From: Sceloporus undulatus
Taxonomy: Eukaryota > Chordata > Lepidosauria > Squamata > Phrynosomatidae
NCBI RefSeq assembly: GCF_019175285.1
Contig: NC_056525.1
Coordinates: 125,445,946 to 125,509,945 of the forward strand
Direction of reading: 5' to 3'
Length of the DNA: 64,000 nucleotides
Part shown: positions 12,511 through 23,217 of the stretch, in pieces
How positions within the stretch are numbered: position 1 is the first letter of the stretch
Layout: every line of letters begins with the position of its first letter
The notes under the pieces: generated by a model
What the model was told of the DNA's origin: nothing
The model's input: the letters and a program-made list of their open reading frames with translations, nothing else
Database searches by the model: none
Program-made: the position numbers and the translations under genes

Positions 12511-13050
12511 CGTCAGAGCTGGTTGGATTCTCTGGACTAGCCACATGGACCATTGAACTAAACTGTACCTCTTTTATGGGACAATTTAACTGTTACACGA
12601 GTTTTTAGAACAAGCCTGCCATCCATGCAGAGGTTCTTTGTCAAGCAGAGTAGCTCTGAGTGAAAATCAAAATTAGGTTAATTCTTACTTAAGCATCTGG
12701 TGAAGTAAAACCCTTTCTAAGCCTTGAAAATTTAGTGTGTGTGTTGGTGTATGCTTCCCCCCCCCCCCACTTAGTTTGGGACCTGTTTTGGACAATAGCT
12801 TTGTCCAAAGCAACAGGCTGTTCAGATTTGCAAAGATGCTTCCTGTCATGCAAAACCTTCAGTGGGAGATGCAGAAACTATTTTTTGTTATATTTTGGAT
12901 GTAACATTGGTTTGGAGGAGCAGAAAGGATGCAGCCTAGACATAGCCAAAGCAATAGCATCAACAGTTAGTCCTAGGATTGGAAGTAGAGAGCTATTATT
13001 TCAACAGAAAGACTGTTCTGCACCGAATCCAAAGGCCCTGGAATTTAGAG

Positions 13051-13302
13051 GTGCATCCACATTGCACAACTGCTGTACTTGGATACCACTTTCATTGCCA
13101 TGGCTGCTCCTACAAAATCAACTGATGGGAGATTTATAAGTCTGTCTTTCAAGTCCCTTCAGGTAAAGTATTCGAGCTCTCTAGCAGAGAATTCTGTCAA
13201 ACACAGTAGTTTTCCCCAGACTACAAATCTCAGGATTTATTAGGATGGGACCATGGCAATTAAAGTGGAATCAAACTGCTGTGCCTGTGTAGTGTGGATA
13301 CA
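13051..13302. mobile_element. Diverged palindromic MITE
   Basis: The left part (GCATCCACATTGCACAACTG, CCACTTTCATTGCCATGG) pairs with the right part (CCATGGCAATTAAAGTGG, CTGTGCCTGTGTAGTGTGGA). It appears to be a relative of the element at 5474-5681, including the ACTACAAATCTCAGGAT core. Confidence 0.6.
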
Positions 13303-13529
13303 CTCACCAGAGGCTCCCTACATTGCCTCTCATGCCATTCTGAAATAAGGATGGGAATCATGTGGCGCTCCAGATGTTGGTGAGCAATTATTATCACTCA
13401 CTGAGTGATGAAGAATGCCGTAAGATGTGATCCAACAATATCCGGAGGGATGTGTGAATCTCACCCATTTTGGAGAGTCCATCAGCTCTCCAGAGACCTC
13501 TTCAAGAAGTAATGAAAAATGAAGAAGGT

Positions 13530-13978
13530 CCCTCGCTTTAAGAAAGGTACGGACAAACTGGAGTGTGTTCAGAGAAGAGCAACAAAGATAGGTATGAAGA
13601 ACAAAGCATAAGGAAAAGTTGAAGGAGCTGGGCATGTTTAGCCTGGTCACGGGAAGACTGAGGGGTTAGATGGCTGCACTCTTTCAATACCTCAAGGGTT
13701 GTCACAGAGAGGAGGAGGCAGGCCTGTTCTCTACTGCCCAAGAAGGTAGAACTAAGTCTAATGATTTTAAATGATAGAAGGGTAGATTTCCAATAAACAT
13801 TAGAAGGAATTTCTTGACGCTGAGAGCAGTTTGGCCATGGAACCAATTGCCTAGATAGCTGGTGGGGTTCCCCTCTCTCTGAATATCTTCAAAAAGAGGC
13901 CAGACAACTACCTGCTGGGGAAGCACTAGCTGGAGATCCTATGTTGAGCCGTGAGTTGGGCTCAATAATTCTATGGGG
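13530..13978 (+). mobile_element. Old CR1 LINE 3' fragment
   Basis: The plus strand follows the CR1 C-terminal pattern (CTGGAGTGTGTTCAGAGAAG, GAGCTGGGCATGTTTAGCCT, AACATTAGAAGGAATTTCTT) and ends near AATAATTCTATGGG. It is more diverged than the copies at 9 and 35 kb and has no open frame. Confidence 0.8.
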
Positions 13979-14011
13979 GGAAACCCAAGACCATGTCCTT
14001 TCTTTATTTTC

Positions 14012-14275
14012 ATAGAATCAAAGAATCATAGAGTTGGAAGAGACCACAAGGTCTATCCAGTCCAACCCCCTGCCATGCAAAACTCACAGTCAAAGCACCC
14101 CCAACAGATGGCCATCCAGCCTCTGTTTAAAGACCTCCAAGGAAGGAGACTCCACTACACTCCAAGGAAGGAGTGTGTTCCACTGTCAAACAGCCCTTAC
14201 TGTCAGGAAGAATCATTTTTTTCTGGAGCTTGCATTCATTGTTCCGTATCCTGTTCATTGGAGCAGCATTCTGAG
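14012..14275 (-). mobile_element. CR1 LINE 3' tail
   Basis: Starts with the reversed 3' motif ATAGAATCAAAGAATCATAG and reads back through the CAAGGTCTATCCAGTCCAAC, ATGGCCATCCAGCCTCTG and TGGAGCTTGCATTCATTGTT blocks of the CR1 3' end. It lies 30 bp from the opposite-strand CR1 at 13.5 kb. Confidence 0.88.
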
Positions 14276-14279
14276 TGGA

Positions 14280-15961
14280 ACTCTGCTATTTAGGATCCAA
14301 CGTGTGGGTTGTTGTTGTTTTTTTGTTCCTCTGCCAGCATAACAAATATTTTGGAATGTCTGTTTGCTATACAATAAAATGGTATGCATAAGCAAAATGG
14401 TGAGAGCTATCATGTCTCTCAGGAACTGCATTTTAGATGAAATTTTACATTTGTAAAATGGGTGGCAGCAGTGCTCCAGATGTCATGCCCCATATTCAGC
14501 CAAATTCCTCCTCAAGCTTTGTCCACTCTTGACAAGCTACAGGTCTACCTAGTCAATGTATCTGTATGAGACCTGCATTTCAAGCATTTTTCTTTAAGAT
14601 TACTTTCTCAGCTGAATACCAAAAAGCATCTGAAAATGCACATCTGAAAATGCAATATACTAAGCAGGTCAAAGAATATCCCATTAATGAGACTATGTTT
14701 TTTTTTCCTTTTGTTTTTAACTGGCATTTCCAGTCCATGTGATTACAGGAAAATTATGTGCAAGCCCCTTGATAGCTATAATTAAGATCATAAGAAATGA
14801 TGGTTGATGAGGCAGAGGCAGAGAGATCTAAACGATCATCAGAATGCAGCAAATAGAATAGGTTTATGGCATGCCTTCATGCAGAGCAGGTCTTCCCTCA
14901 ACTATGTACATGACAGCGATCTATATTAGTGAACACAATTACAAAGCCAGACAGCAGCAGTTCTTTCAGATTAATCCACAGTGCGATCATATTTCTATAG
15001 ATTCCTAAAATCTTGGATAGTCCTGGTTTAAGTATCAATTTCTTCTGACATGTATTTTGGGGAGGAATATTAGAGTTTCTCCCATGGTGGCATGGCAGAA
15101 ATACAGGGGTGAATGATTATAATTCACAAAAATTCCTTAGTTTGGATGACAGCTCCCAAAACTTCCCAAACCAGCATTGTCATTAGGCATAATGGCCTGG
15201 GGGTTCTGGAAGCTGTAGTCCACCCAAGCTTTGTAGAACTACATAAGAAAGAAGGATACACTCATGTGGGAACTAAAAAGCTTTAGAATACATTAACAGA
15301 CAACTTCCAGCACTAAAGCAGGATTCAAACCAAGACCTTAAACCCATTGGAAGATCCAACTACAGTAAACTCATTGAATCAATGGGATTGACAAAAATGT
15401 TGACTCAACAATCAACTGCTGATTCAATTCTAGTTGAGATTACCAACAAGATTCAGACAAAAAGCTCCCCTTAAACATTGCAGTGTAGTTCTGTTCTACC
15501 TGAACCAAAGGGCCTTAAAACTTATACAACATCTCCTTCCTCCCCTCTTCTCAACTAGAATAAACAAAACCAATCATGAATATCCATCCTACGGTGTGTA
15601 GCTGAGGACTTCTAGCTCCCACTCAAGAGTTCTAGGGGAACAGGTAATACTGGAACATTTGAGTCTTGCATAGCAACAGACATCAGGGCTAGAACATGCA
15701 TTAGAGAGCAAAGATAGAGTGCTGTTTAATCTGGATGTGGAGTTTTATTTGTGGTGAAAATTTGCAGGCAGGAAAGGGATAACCTCCCTTGCAACTCATC
15801 TCTCTTGTCATTTCTCCTTCAATTTATCTCCAAACCAGAATAAGTTTGGGTAAAGGATGAAGGAATGAAGAAGATACCTACAAATGGACACATGCATATC
15901 TATGGCTGTACATGCACATGTGTGTACATGCATACACACACATATTAACATTAACCAACTA
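14280..15961. other. Intergenic DNA, no gene recognised
   Basis: The interval is mostly AT-rich unique DNA. A short stretch near 15145-15235 (AGCTCCCAAAACTTCCCAAA, TCTGGAAGCTGTAGTCCA) resembles the pairing core of a small DNA-transposon fossil. A partly duplicated CATCTGAAAATGCA occurs near 14630. ACATGCACATG-type alternation sits at 15890-15945. Confidence 0.35.
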
Positions 15962-17025
15962 AGTTTTGTTGTTGTTGTTGTTGTTAGCTGCCCTTGAGTC
16001 GGCTCTGACTCATGGTGACCCTGTGGATGAGACATCTCCAAGAATCCCTATCCTCCACTGCCTTGCCCAGATCTTGAATGCTCTTGCCCATAACCCTTCT
16101 GATCGAATCTATCCATCTGATTTGTGGTCTTCCTCTCTTTCTTCTACCCTCTACCTTTTCTAGCATTATTGTTTCTTCTAGTGATTCATGCCTTCTCATT
16201 ATGTGGCCAAAGTGTGAGAGTCTCAACTTGATCATCTTAGCTTCCAGGGAGAGCCCTGGTCTGATCTGTTCAAGAACCTATGTGTTTGTCTTCTTGACTG
16301 TCCATGATATCCTAAGTGCTCTTCTCCAGCACCACATTTTGAATGACTTGATTATTTTTCTGCCTGCTTCCTTCACTGTCCAGCTCTTGCATTTGTACAT
16401 GGTAATTGGCCTGAATGATTCTGACTTCAGTACTTGGTTGTATGTCTTTGCTCTTCAGTATCTGCTCCAGTTCTTTTATAGCTGCCCTTCCCATTCCTAG
16501 TCATCTTATTTCTTGACTGTAGTCTCCATTTTGGTCAATGTTTGATCCTAGATATAGAAAATCTTTAACTATTTCAATTTCCTCATTGTCTAGATTGAAT
16601 TTGTATACAGTATTTCTTCTATGGCCATTATTTTTGTTTTCTTTATGTTCAGCACCAGACCTGCCTTTGCACTTTCATCTTTGACCTTCCTTATAAACGA
16701 TTCCAATTCCTGGATGTCTTCTGCTAATATTATAGTGTTATCCACATATTTTAGGTTGTTAATGTTGCTTCCTCCTATCTTCACTCTTCCTTTTTCTGAG
16801 TCTGATTCTGATGTCTTATGATGTTTTCAGCATATAGGTTTAACAAGTAGGGTGATAGCATGCAGCCTTGCCTGACCTCTTTGCCTACTGGGAACCACTC
16901 TTGTTTCCCCAAATTCAGTTCTGATGGTGGCTTCTTGTGCTTGATACAGATTCTTCATCAGGACTATCGGTTGTAGTGGCACCTCCATGACTTTGAGTGT
17001 GTTCCATAGCTTTTCGTGATTGCTA
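15962..17025 (-). mobile_element. BovB (RTE-clade) LINE 3' half
   Basis: Minus-strand frames give NEKLWNTLK-like words near 17000, the palm (NNLKYVDNTIILAEDIQ, catalytic YADD decayed to YVDN), and the C-terminal block FGHIMRRHESLEETIMLEKV to RGRPQIRWIDSI and WRCLIHRVTMSQSRL. It ends in the ACAACAACAACAACAA tail at 15962. These are hallmarks of BovB. The copy is 5'-truncated and has several stops and shifts. Confidence 0.88.
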
Positions 17026-17209
17026 CATCAAAATGCCCACATTTTATTTTCAATTAAGGCAAGACACTCCCCTGTGAAAGGCCTTTAGAATTTCTGGGTA
17101 CCACTGAAGTTGGTTAAGAAATTTCCTTCCTCACTTCTGCTGGAGGGAAAATGGCTCTATGCAAGAGGGGGAGGGAATTCCAGCATGACAGTTAACTAAC
17201 CCTGCTCCT

Positions 17210-17219
17210 NNNNNNNNNN
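17210..17219. other. Assembly gap (10 N)
   Basis: Ten unresolved bases. The true gap size may differ from ten. It lies downstream of the PAPPA stop, in likely 3' UTR or intergenic DNA. Confidence 0.99.
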
Positions 17220-17284
17220 GGAGGCACCCTGGGTGAAGCAGGTCAGCTGAAGTCTATGTTCTCCTGGCAGATGACCTGTAGCAT

Positions 17285-17732
17285 TTCTAAGGCTTAGCAT
17301 CAAGCAACCAAGATGATAAAAGGTCTAGAAACCAATCCCTATGGGAAATGGCTTAGGAAGCTGGGTGTCTTACAGTGAGAAAAAAATGGAGAGTTGATAT
17401 TTTAGCCATATTTAAGTATCTGAAGGGATGTCATACAGAAGATGGGGAGAAGTTGTTTTCTGCTGCTCCAGACACTAGAACACAATCCAGTAGATTCAAT
17501 TTACAAGAAAAGAAATTTCACCTAAATATTAGAAAGAACTAATTTATTGTAAGGATTGTTTGACAGTGGAGTAGACTGCCTTGGAGACTGGTGGACCCTC
17601 CATCTTTGGAAGTCTTTAAACAGAAGTTGGATGGCCAACTGCCAGGAGTGCTTTAGTTGTGTATTCCTGCATGGTAGGGGGACTAAATGATCATTGCAGT
17701 CCCTTTCCAACTCTACAATTCTGTGATTCTAA
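17285..17732 (+). mobile_element. CR1 LINE 3' fragment, diverged
   Basis: The plus strand shows CR1 C-terminal words (CCAAGATGATAAAAGGTCTA, GAAGGGATGTCATACAGAAG, TTCTGCTGCTCCAGACACTA) and the 3' end CAACTCTACAATTCTGTGAT. There is no useful open frame. Confidence 0.82.
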
Positions 17733-18809
17733 GTATGCGCTGAAGTGTGGTCCTTTGATGTAGAACAGACCTGCTATATAGTCCTTTAATGGAGAATAGA
17801 TGGGTCATCTCACTGCTTTTAATTTTTAGATGTACCAAACTTCTGTTGTAGCATTTGATCTTTGTAAATATCCCTTTTGAGACTGGCAGAGGGTGTGTGA
17901 GCATCACTTGAAGAAGTGCCTACCTTGTGGACAGCATATACTGTGAGCACAATCAAGTAGTAAAGCTTTTTGGACTGTATCACTGCAGGATGGTAGTCCC
18001 TGCAAAACAGAATAAATGCACAATGGCATATAGAGGACTAGGCTAGAGGTTTGGGGTTGTTCTCCACATGTATGGAGGTCTGGGGTAGGAGGGGAACTCT
18101 GGGGACATTCAACATTTAAACTTCCACTGGCGACCTGAAATTGTAAATCCAGGATGGGGCAGGATGGAACATTCTTAATTCTGCTCAGACCCCCAGTTCT
18201 TGGACTCTCTCAATTTCTGGGAATATCTCTCATTACAAACCCACATATTTTCTAGTATACTTTTACTTCACAGCAGCATGGTTCAGCTTAATAAACAGCA
18301 AATAAAAATATAATATAGATTTGTCATAAAATTATGCTTAAATATTTGCAGACAGATCACTTTATCTCCCCTTCTCCCTTGCTAAATCAAACCCTAGACA
18401 CTGAAGGGGAGATTACTGACAACATTCAGAGCAAAGATAAAACAGTTGTAGGTAGGAAACCATTGATACAGTAATGCAATGAAGGCAGCCCAGAGGCCTG
18501 ACCTTAAGCCAGTTTGCCAATATTTCTGACAAGGCTGTGGAATAGGCCGTTGTGGCTTGTGTCTCCATTCTGTTGAACTGGGGGTCTGAGGGTGATCACT
18601 TTTTTCTTGCATGCCTCTCCCTCTCTCCACCCTTTCCTTTGCAGCTTTCCTTCTTCCTTGTACACAGATGCCTCCAGAAGCATCTATGAATGTGCTTCTA
18701 GTGAAGTCCTTTCTTACAGCCCTTGAAGCTCCCCTGTTCCTGCTCCTACACAAGTCCTTGTAGGTCCCTACAGTTGTGGCCTTGACAACACAAGCCTCCA
18801 TTGGTATTG
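17733..18809 (-). other. Probable PAPPA 3' UTR, end not located
   Basis: This stretch lies directly 3' of the PAPPA stop and holds no clear transposon. Known biology: PAPPA mRNAs have long 3' UTRs, so it is probably transcribed. I see no AATAAA on the minus strand in this interval; the nearest I noticed is near 17041-17050, beyond an opposite-strand CR1 fragment. Confidence 0.4.
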
Positions 18810-18884
18810 TTACTGGTTCTCTTCTGCTTCTGGGTCCCGACAGGTGCATTCATCCTGGTCACAGCCATTAGGAAAAAGGACCAC
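18810..18884 (-). CDS. PAPPA: PAPPA terminal coding exon with stop codon
   Basis: The acceptor gtcttcag is followed by [19 protein letters not shown] and AEENQ, then TAA at 18812-18810. The coding part is 75 nt. It supplies the last three cysteines of the LNR3 region, so the module is split by a 6.4-kb intron. The final [14 protein letters not shown] matches PAPPA; VVLFPNG is where it departs most from the mammalian sequence I remember. The 3' UTR continues to lower coordinates, but its end is not clear: one AATAAA on this strand lies near 17041-17050, next to the BovB remnant and below the N gap. Confidence 0.94.
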   Translation of the reverse strand: MVLFPNGCDQDECTCRDPEAEENQ

Positions 18885-20238
18885 CTGAAGACATTGGAGA
18901 AGAGAGGGTTTTAGAATACAGAAGCCTCAGACTGTCAGAGAATCCCCACCAACCTCCACTATGCACTCATTCCATTCAGTTGTATTATTTATCAAAACAA
19001 TTTGTTCACCTCACCCCACAAATGCAATTGTCCTGTAATACATACCCAGCTATCATCATCAATCAATAATAATCATCAGCCAAGATTGTACAACAAGCAG
19101 GCAGAGTACAATGCTCTGCTCATACTGCTCTGTGTCCTACCTTTGCTCTCCCAGCTTTTAAGCCCCAGGAGGGATCACTGCTGAGAAGGGACAGGGAAAG
19201 AAATTCAGATGAGGAAGAACCAGCTGGTCTAGGCTCAGAATGAGGGAGAAACAAGGGTGCACTCATAGATGGAGTTCGCCCTCTTTTTCCTTTCCTTCTG
19301 GGATAAATTAGATTAAATTCACTAAATTCATTGCCTCCCATACACACCTCCCAACTAGTCAGTAGCAACAGCAGCAGCAGCCTCTCTTGGTGCTTGCTAG
19401 TTAATGGAGGGAGTTTGGGATAGGATGTAAAGGGCTAGTGTACAGCCCCCTGTCTCTTGTCTAAAAGCAGACATACATACATGTAAGCAAGGCTTGCAAT
19501 CAGATACTTTCAGTAGCCAAAAAGAAATAGAAGAAACCATGGATGACAGATACAACGCTAGAAGCAGTAAAGGAAAGAAGCAAAACAAAAGGGAGACAGG
19601 AATAAATTCAGAAACATGAATGTGACAGTAGTGTGACTAGTGCAAAAAGACAAAGACAACTATTACAATGATCAATGCAAAGAAATAGAAGATAATAACA
19701 AAAAGGGAAGAACGAGAGACCTCTTCCACAAGATCCAGGAAGTTAAAGGGAAGTTCAAACTGAGGACTCGGGTGCTCTGACAGTGGTCCCCAAACTGTAC
19801 ACTTTAAGAGATTTTGAACTTCAGCTCCCAGAAGCACCAGCCATGTTAGCCAATAGTCTTGGATTCTGGGAACTAAAGTCCAAAATCACTTAAAGGGCAC
19901 AGTGTAGGGACCATTGCTCTATGACAATAAAAATAATATAATTCAAGACCAGGAAGGAATAAAAAGATGCTGGAGGCAATACAGAGTAGAATTACACAAA
20001 AGAAATGAAAAAATGAAGGACACACGGAATGAAGAGCCATAGGAAGATGAATCAACCGACAGACTCAACTGTTTTTAACTTGTGTATATTTTATGTGATT
20101 TTATATTATATTTTATATTGTGTATATTTTATATGATTTTATAGATAGATGTTTTAATTGTTTGAATTCTACAACAATTTTAAAGGTTTTATCTGTGAGC
20201 TGCCTTGGGTCCATCCAGGGAGAAAGGTGGGATATAAA

Positions 20239-20270
<32 letters not shown>

Positions 20271-23169
20271 ATACCTAGTGCTAACAAACATATGTCAGCA
20301 GATATGGAAAACAAAGCAATATCCAACAAATTGGAAACAAGTCAATATACTTCCCCATCTACAAAGAAGGAGACACAAAAGACTACAGCAACTATAGGAC
20401 CATAATGCTAATCTCCCATTGCAAGCATAATTATGCTCAGAATTCTGTGACATAGATTCCAATCATACATGGAGAGAGAAATCCCAGAGGTCCAAGCGGT
20501 GTTTAGGAAAGAAAGAGGCATTAGGGACCACATTGCAAAAATATGATGGCTAATGGAGCGCACCAGGAAATTCCAAAAGAAAATCAGCATGTGCTTTATA
20601 GAATATAGTAAAGCCTTTAACTGCATAGATCATGAAAGGCTATGGAACACCCTTAAAGACATGGGAGTTCCAACACATCTGGTAGTCCTGATGAGGAATC
20701 TGTCCTCAGGACAAGAGGCTACTGTCAGAACAGGACATGGAGAAACAGAATGGTTCCCAATTGGCAAAAGAGTCAGACAAGGCTGCATCCTATCACCCTA
20801 CCTATTCAACTTATATGCAGAACATATTATAAGGAAAGCAGGCTTGGACATGGAAAAGGGAGGAGTGAAAACAGGAGGAAGAAATATCAACAATGACACC
20901 ATACTAGTAGTAGAAAACATCAGAAGTGTAGAACAACTAATAGGATCAAGAAAGAAAGTTGCAAAGGATGCTTATTGTGGTACATAAAGAAAACAAAAAT
21001 AATTTTCATGGAGAAGCTACACAATGAAAAAATAGATACAGTAAAAGAGTTCTTGTACCTCGAATCAAACATTGATCAGAATGGGAAGTGTAATCAAGAA
21101 ATCAGAAGAAGACTAAGAATGGGGAAGGCAGCTATGAAAGAATTCTTTATGATTCTGTCAGTGCAGGTTCAAGCAGTCCAACTGGAATATCATCTGTTCC
21201 TGGTGATGAAAGAACTAGAAAAGATCCTAAAGAGCAAAGATATACAATTGAGCATGAAAGTTAGAACCGTACAAGCCATTGTGTCCCCTAGAATGTGAGA
21301 GGTGGACAGTTAAGAAAATGGATAGGAAGAAAATCAATTCATTTCAAATGTGTTGGCTGGAGAAGATTCTGTGGATAGCCAAAAAGACAGACAAATGGGT
21401 CCTAGAACAGGTAAAGCCAAAAATTTCCCTGGAAGCCAAGATGACTAAATTGAAGTTGTCGTACATTGGCCACATCATGAGAAGGCATGACTCATTGGAA
21501 AGAAACAATAATTCTAAGAAAGGTGGAGGGAAGTAGAAACAGAGGAAGACCACGTGCTAGATGGATGGACTCTATTAAGGAGGTCACAGATATGAATTTA
21601 CAGGAACTAAGCAGGACAGCTGATGTTAGGGAGACTTAAAGATGTCTCATCCACTACCCACTCCTTCAACAAAGGAGGTATAAGTGCAGTTATTTTATTG
21701 ACTATGTACTTTATCACACAAACCTCAGTTTCACCTTCGCCTTGCTGCAATCATGTTACTTTAAGAGAACAGAAACATACCAGGTTTGGTGCTTTAATTA
21801 TCACACCTATCTTCAATTGTGCAATGGGGACCACTGACAGTCCCACTTGCTCTACACCCTTAACCCTGCCTTCCTTTCCGCCCTGTGCCCTACCCAGTGT
21901 GTCTTTCTTTTTAAAATAAAGTGTACTGCTATAACAGAATTATGTGAACATGGTTTGATAAGAAAAGAAGAAAAGAAAGTGGCTAAAAAGAGGAAAAAAG
22001 AAAGAAACAGGATGCTTGGCAATAGGGAGAGGGAGAGGGAAAGGAGGAGACTGACACCATATGACTGTTTAATATCGGGAATGATGTGAACTGTCAGTTA
22101 TTACACCTATGGAGTAATGGTGTGGCAGTGTGATTGGCCACTTATTGACAGGTTTTCCCATTAGTGAAAAGATGCCCTCTAACAACACTTTAAAGGCACA
22201 GGAGCAAAGGGTGAGGGACAATGTTGTAAGATACGTACTACCAAATAAGCTATTTTCTTGCTACAATTGTAATTTAAAACCATTGTGTGATAAAGTCCTA
22301 TGTAGCAGTCGTTTTCTTTCTGCTCATTCATAAATCATGCTGCCATTATCTTGTTAGCCACCCAGAGTAATCAAATAAGCTGAGCATGAACTGCATTTGT
22401 GTGCATCCAGAAGATGATAATTTGGCTGATAGTGGATGAAATGTCTTGGATCATTCAATGGCTATTTTCAAGTCTGTTGCCAGAGTGCCAGATCAGTAAG
22501 TTGCATTGGTTTTCAGATGGCATGGGGGTTGTTAAAAGTTTATTGACAAGATAATATCAAAGGATAAAGCAGTACTGCTTCCTAGAAAGACACCAAAAAG
22601 ACCAGATGAAAAAGGCTGGGAAGGTCAAAGCAGGTAGCCACAAGAGCAAGGAGGCTGTTCACAATTGAGACATGTTAATTCAGTACATTACTGGACTTTC
22701 CATGAGGCCTAGTTCCCATGAATATGGCAAATATGTCTGGGCTGGCTGTATTATTTGTGGCTCTTAGGGAGAGCTCACACGATGAAATGCAGCTCCTCAA
22801 AATACTCACTGAATTGAAAAAAAATGGGAAAGGTGAGGGGACATCTAGGTTGTTACTGCTTAACAGCATTGCTTTACAGATATCAAGGTGGTGTACAAAT
22901 ATATTTAAAATATGAATCAAAATATATATATTTAAAAAACACCCCAAAAACATTTAGTCAATCAGAGAAAAGCAGCAAAGCAGCTTGAATTAGCTGATTA
23001 AATCATTTGGCAAAAGAAAAAATAATAATTGCAGTGCTGATGCCAGTCACACCTCATTGGTGACAATATGCCACAGTATACGGGCCACAAATGAGAAAAC
23101 ACTCTCTTATGCAAAGAAAACCTAAGGTAGGGAGGTAAAACCTTGCTTATTTCATTCCCACAGGCAAGA

Positions 23170-23217
<48 letters not shown>

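Larger units (their letters stand above)
19490..21660 (+). mobile_element. BovB LINE, plus strand, interrupted by two insertions
   Basis: Broken plus-strand frames give [20 protein letters not shown] near 19660, then after 20280 the RT core [38 protein letters not shown] and the C-terminal [16 protein letters not shown], ending near GATGTCTCATCCACTACC. The YADD motif is lost. Two younger elements sit inside, at 19785-19915 and about 20060-20272. Sequence just before the second insertion matches the BovB copy at 58240-58300. Confidence 0.85.

Noticed and set aside
12175-12553. Overlapping frames on both strands in GC-rich DNA
   Set aside because: They lie inside a transposon-like element bounded by inverted ends; the frames come from low stop-codon density in CpG-rich sequence.
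15808-16041. Host gene with QPTQG and poly-threonine
   Set aside because: The frame reads through the BovB 3' tail and its ACA repeat in the wrong frame.
18394-18849. 151-residue minus-strand frame over the PAPPA end
   Set aside because: It is a different frame from the real terminal exon, which reads DECTCRDPE and stops at 18810.
23169-23216. CRISPR-like or satellite array
   Set aside because: It is a plain ATG microsatellite, and the window is vertebrate DNA.
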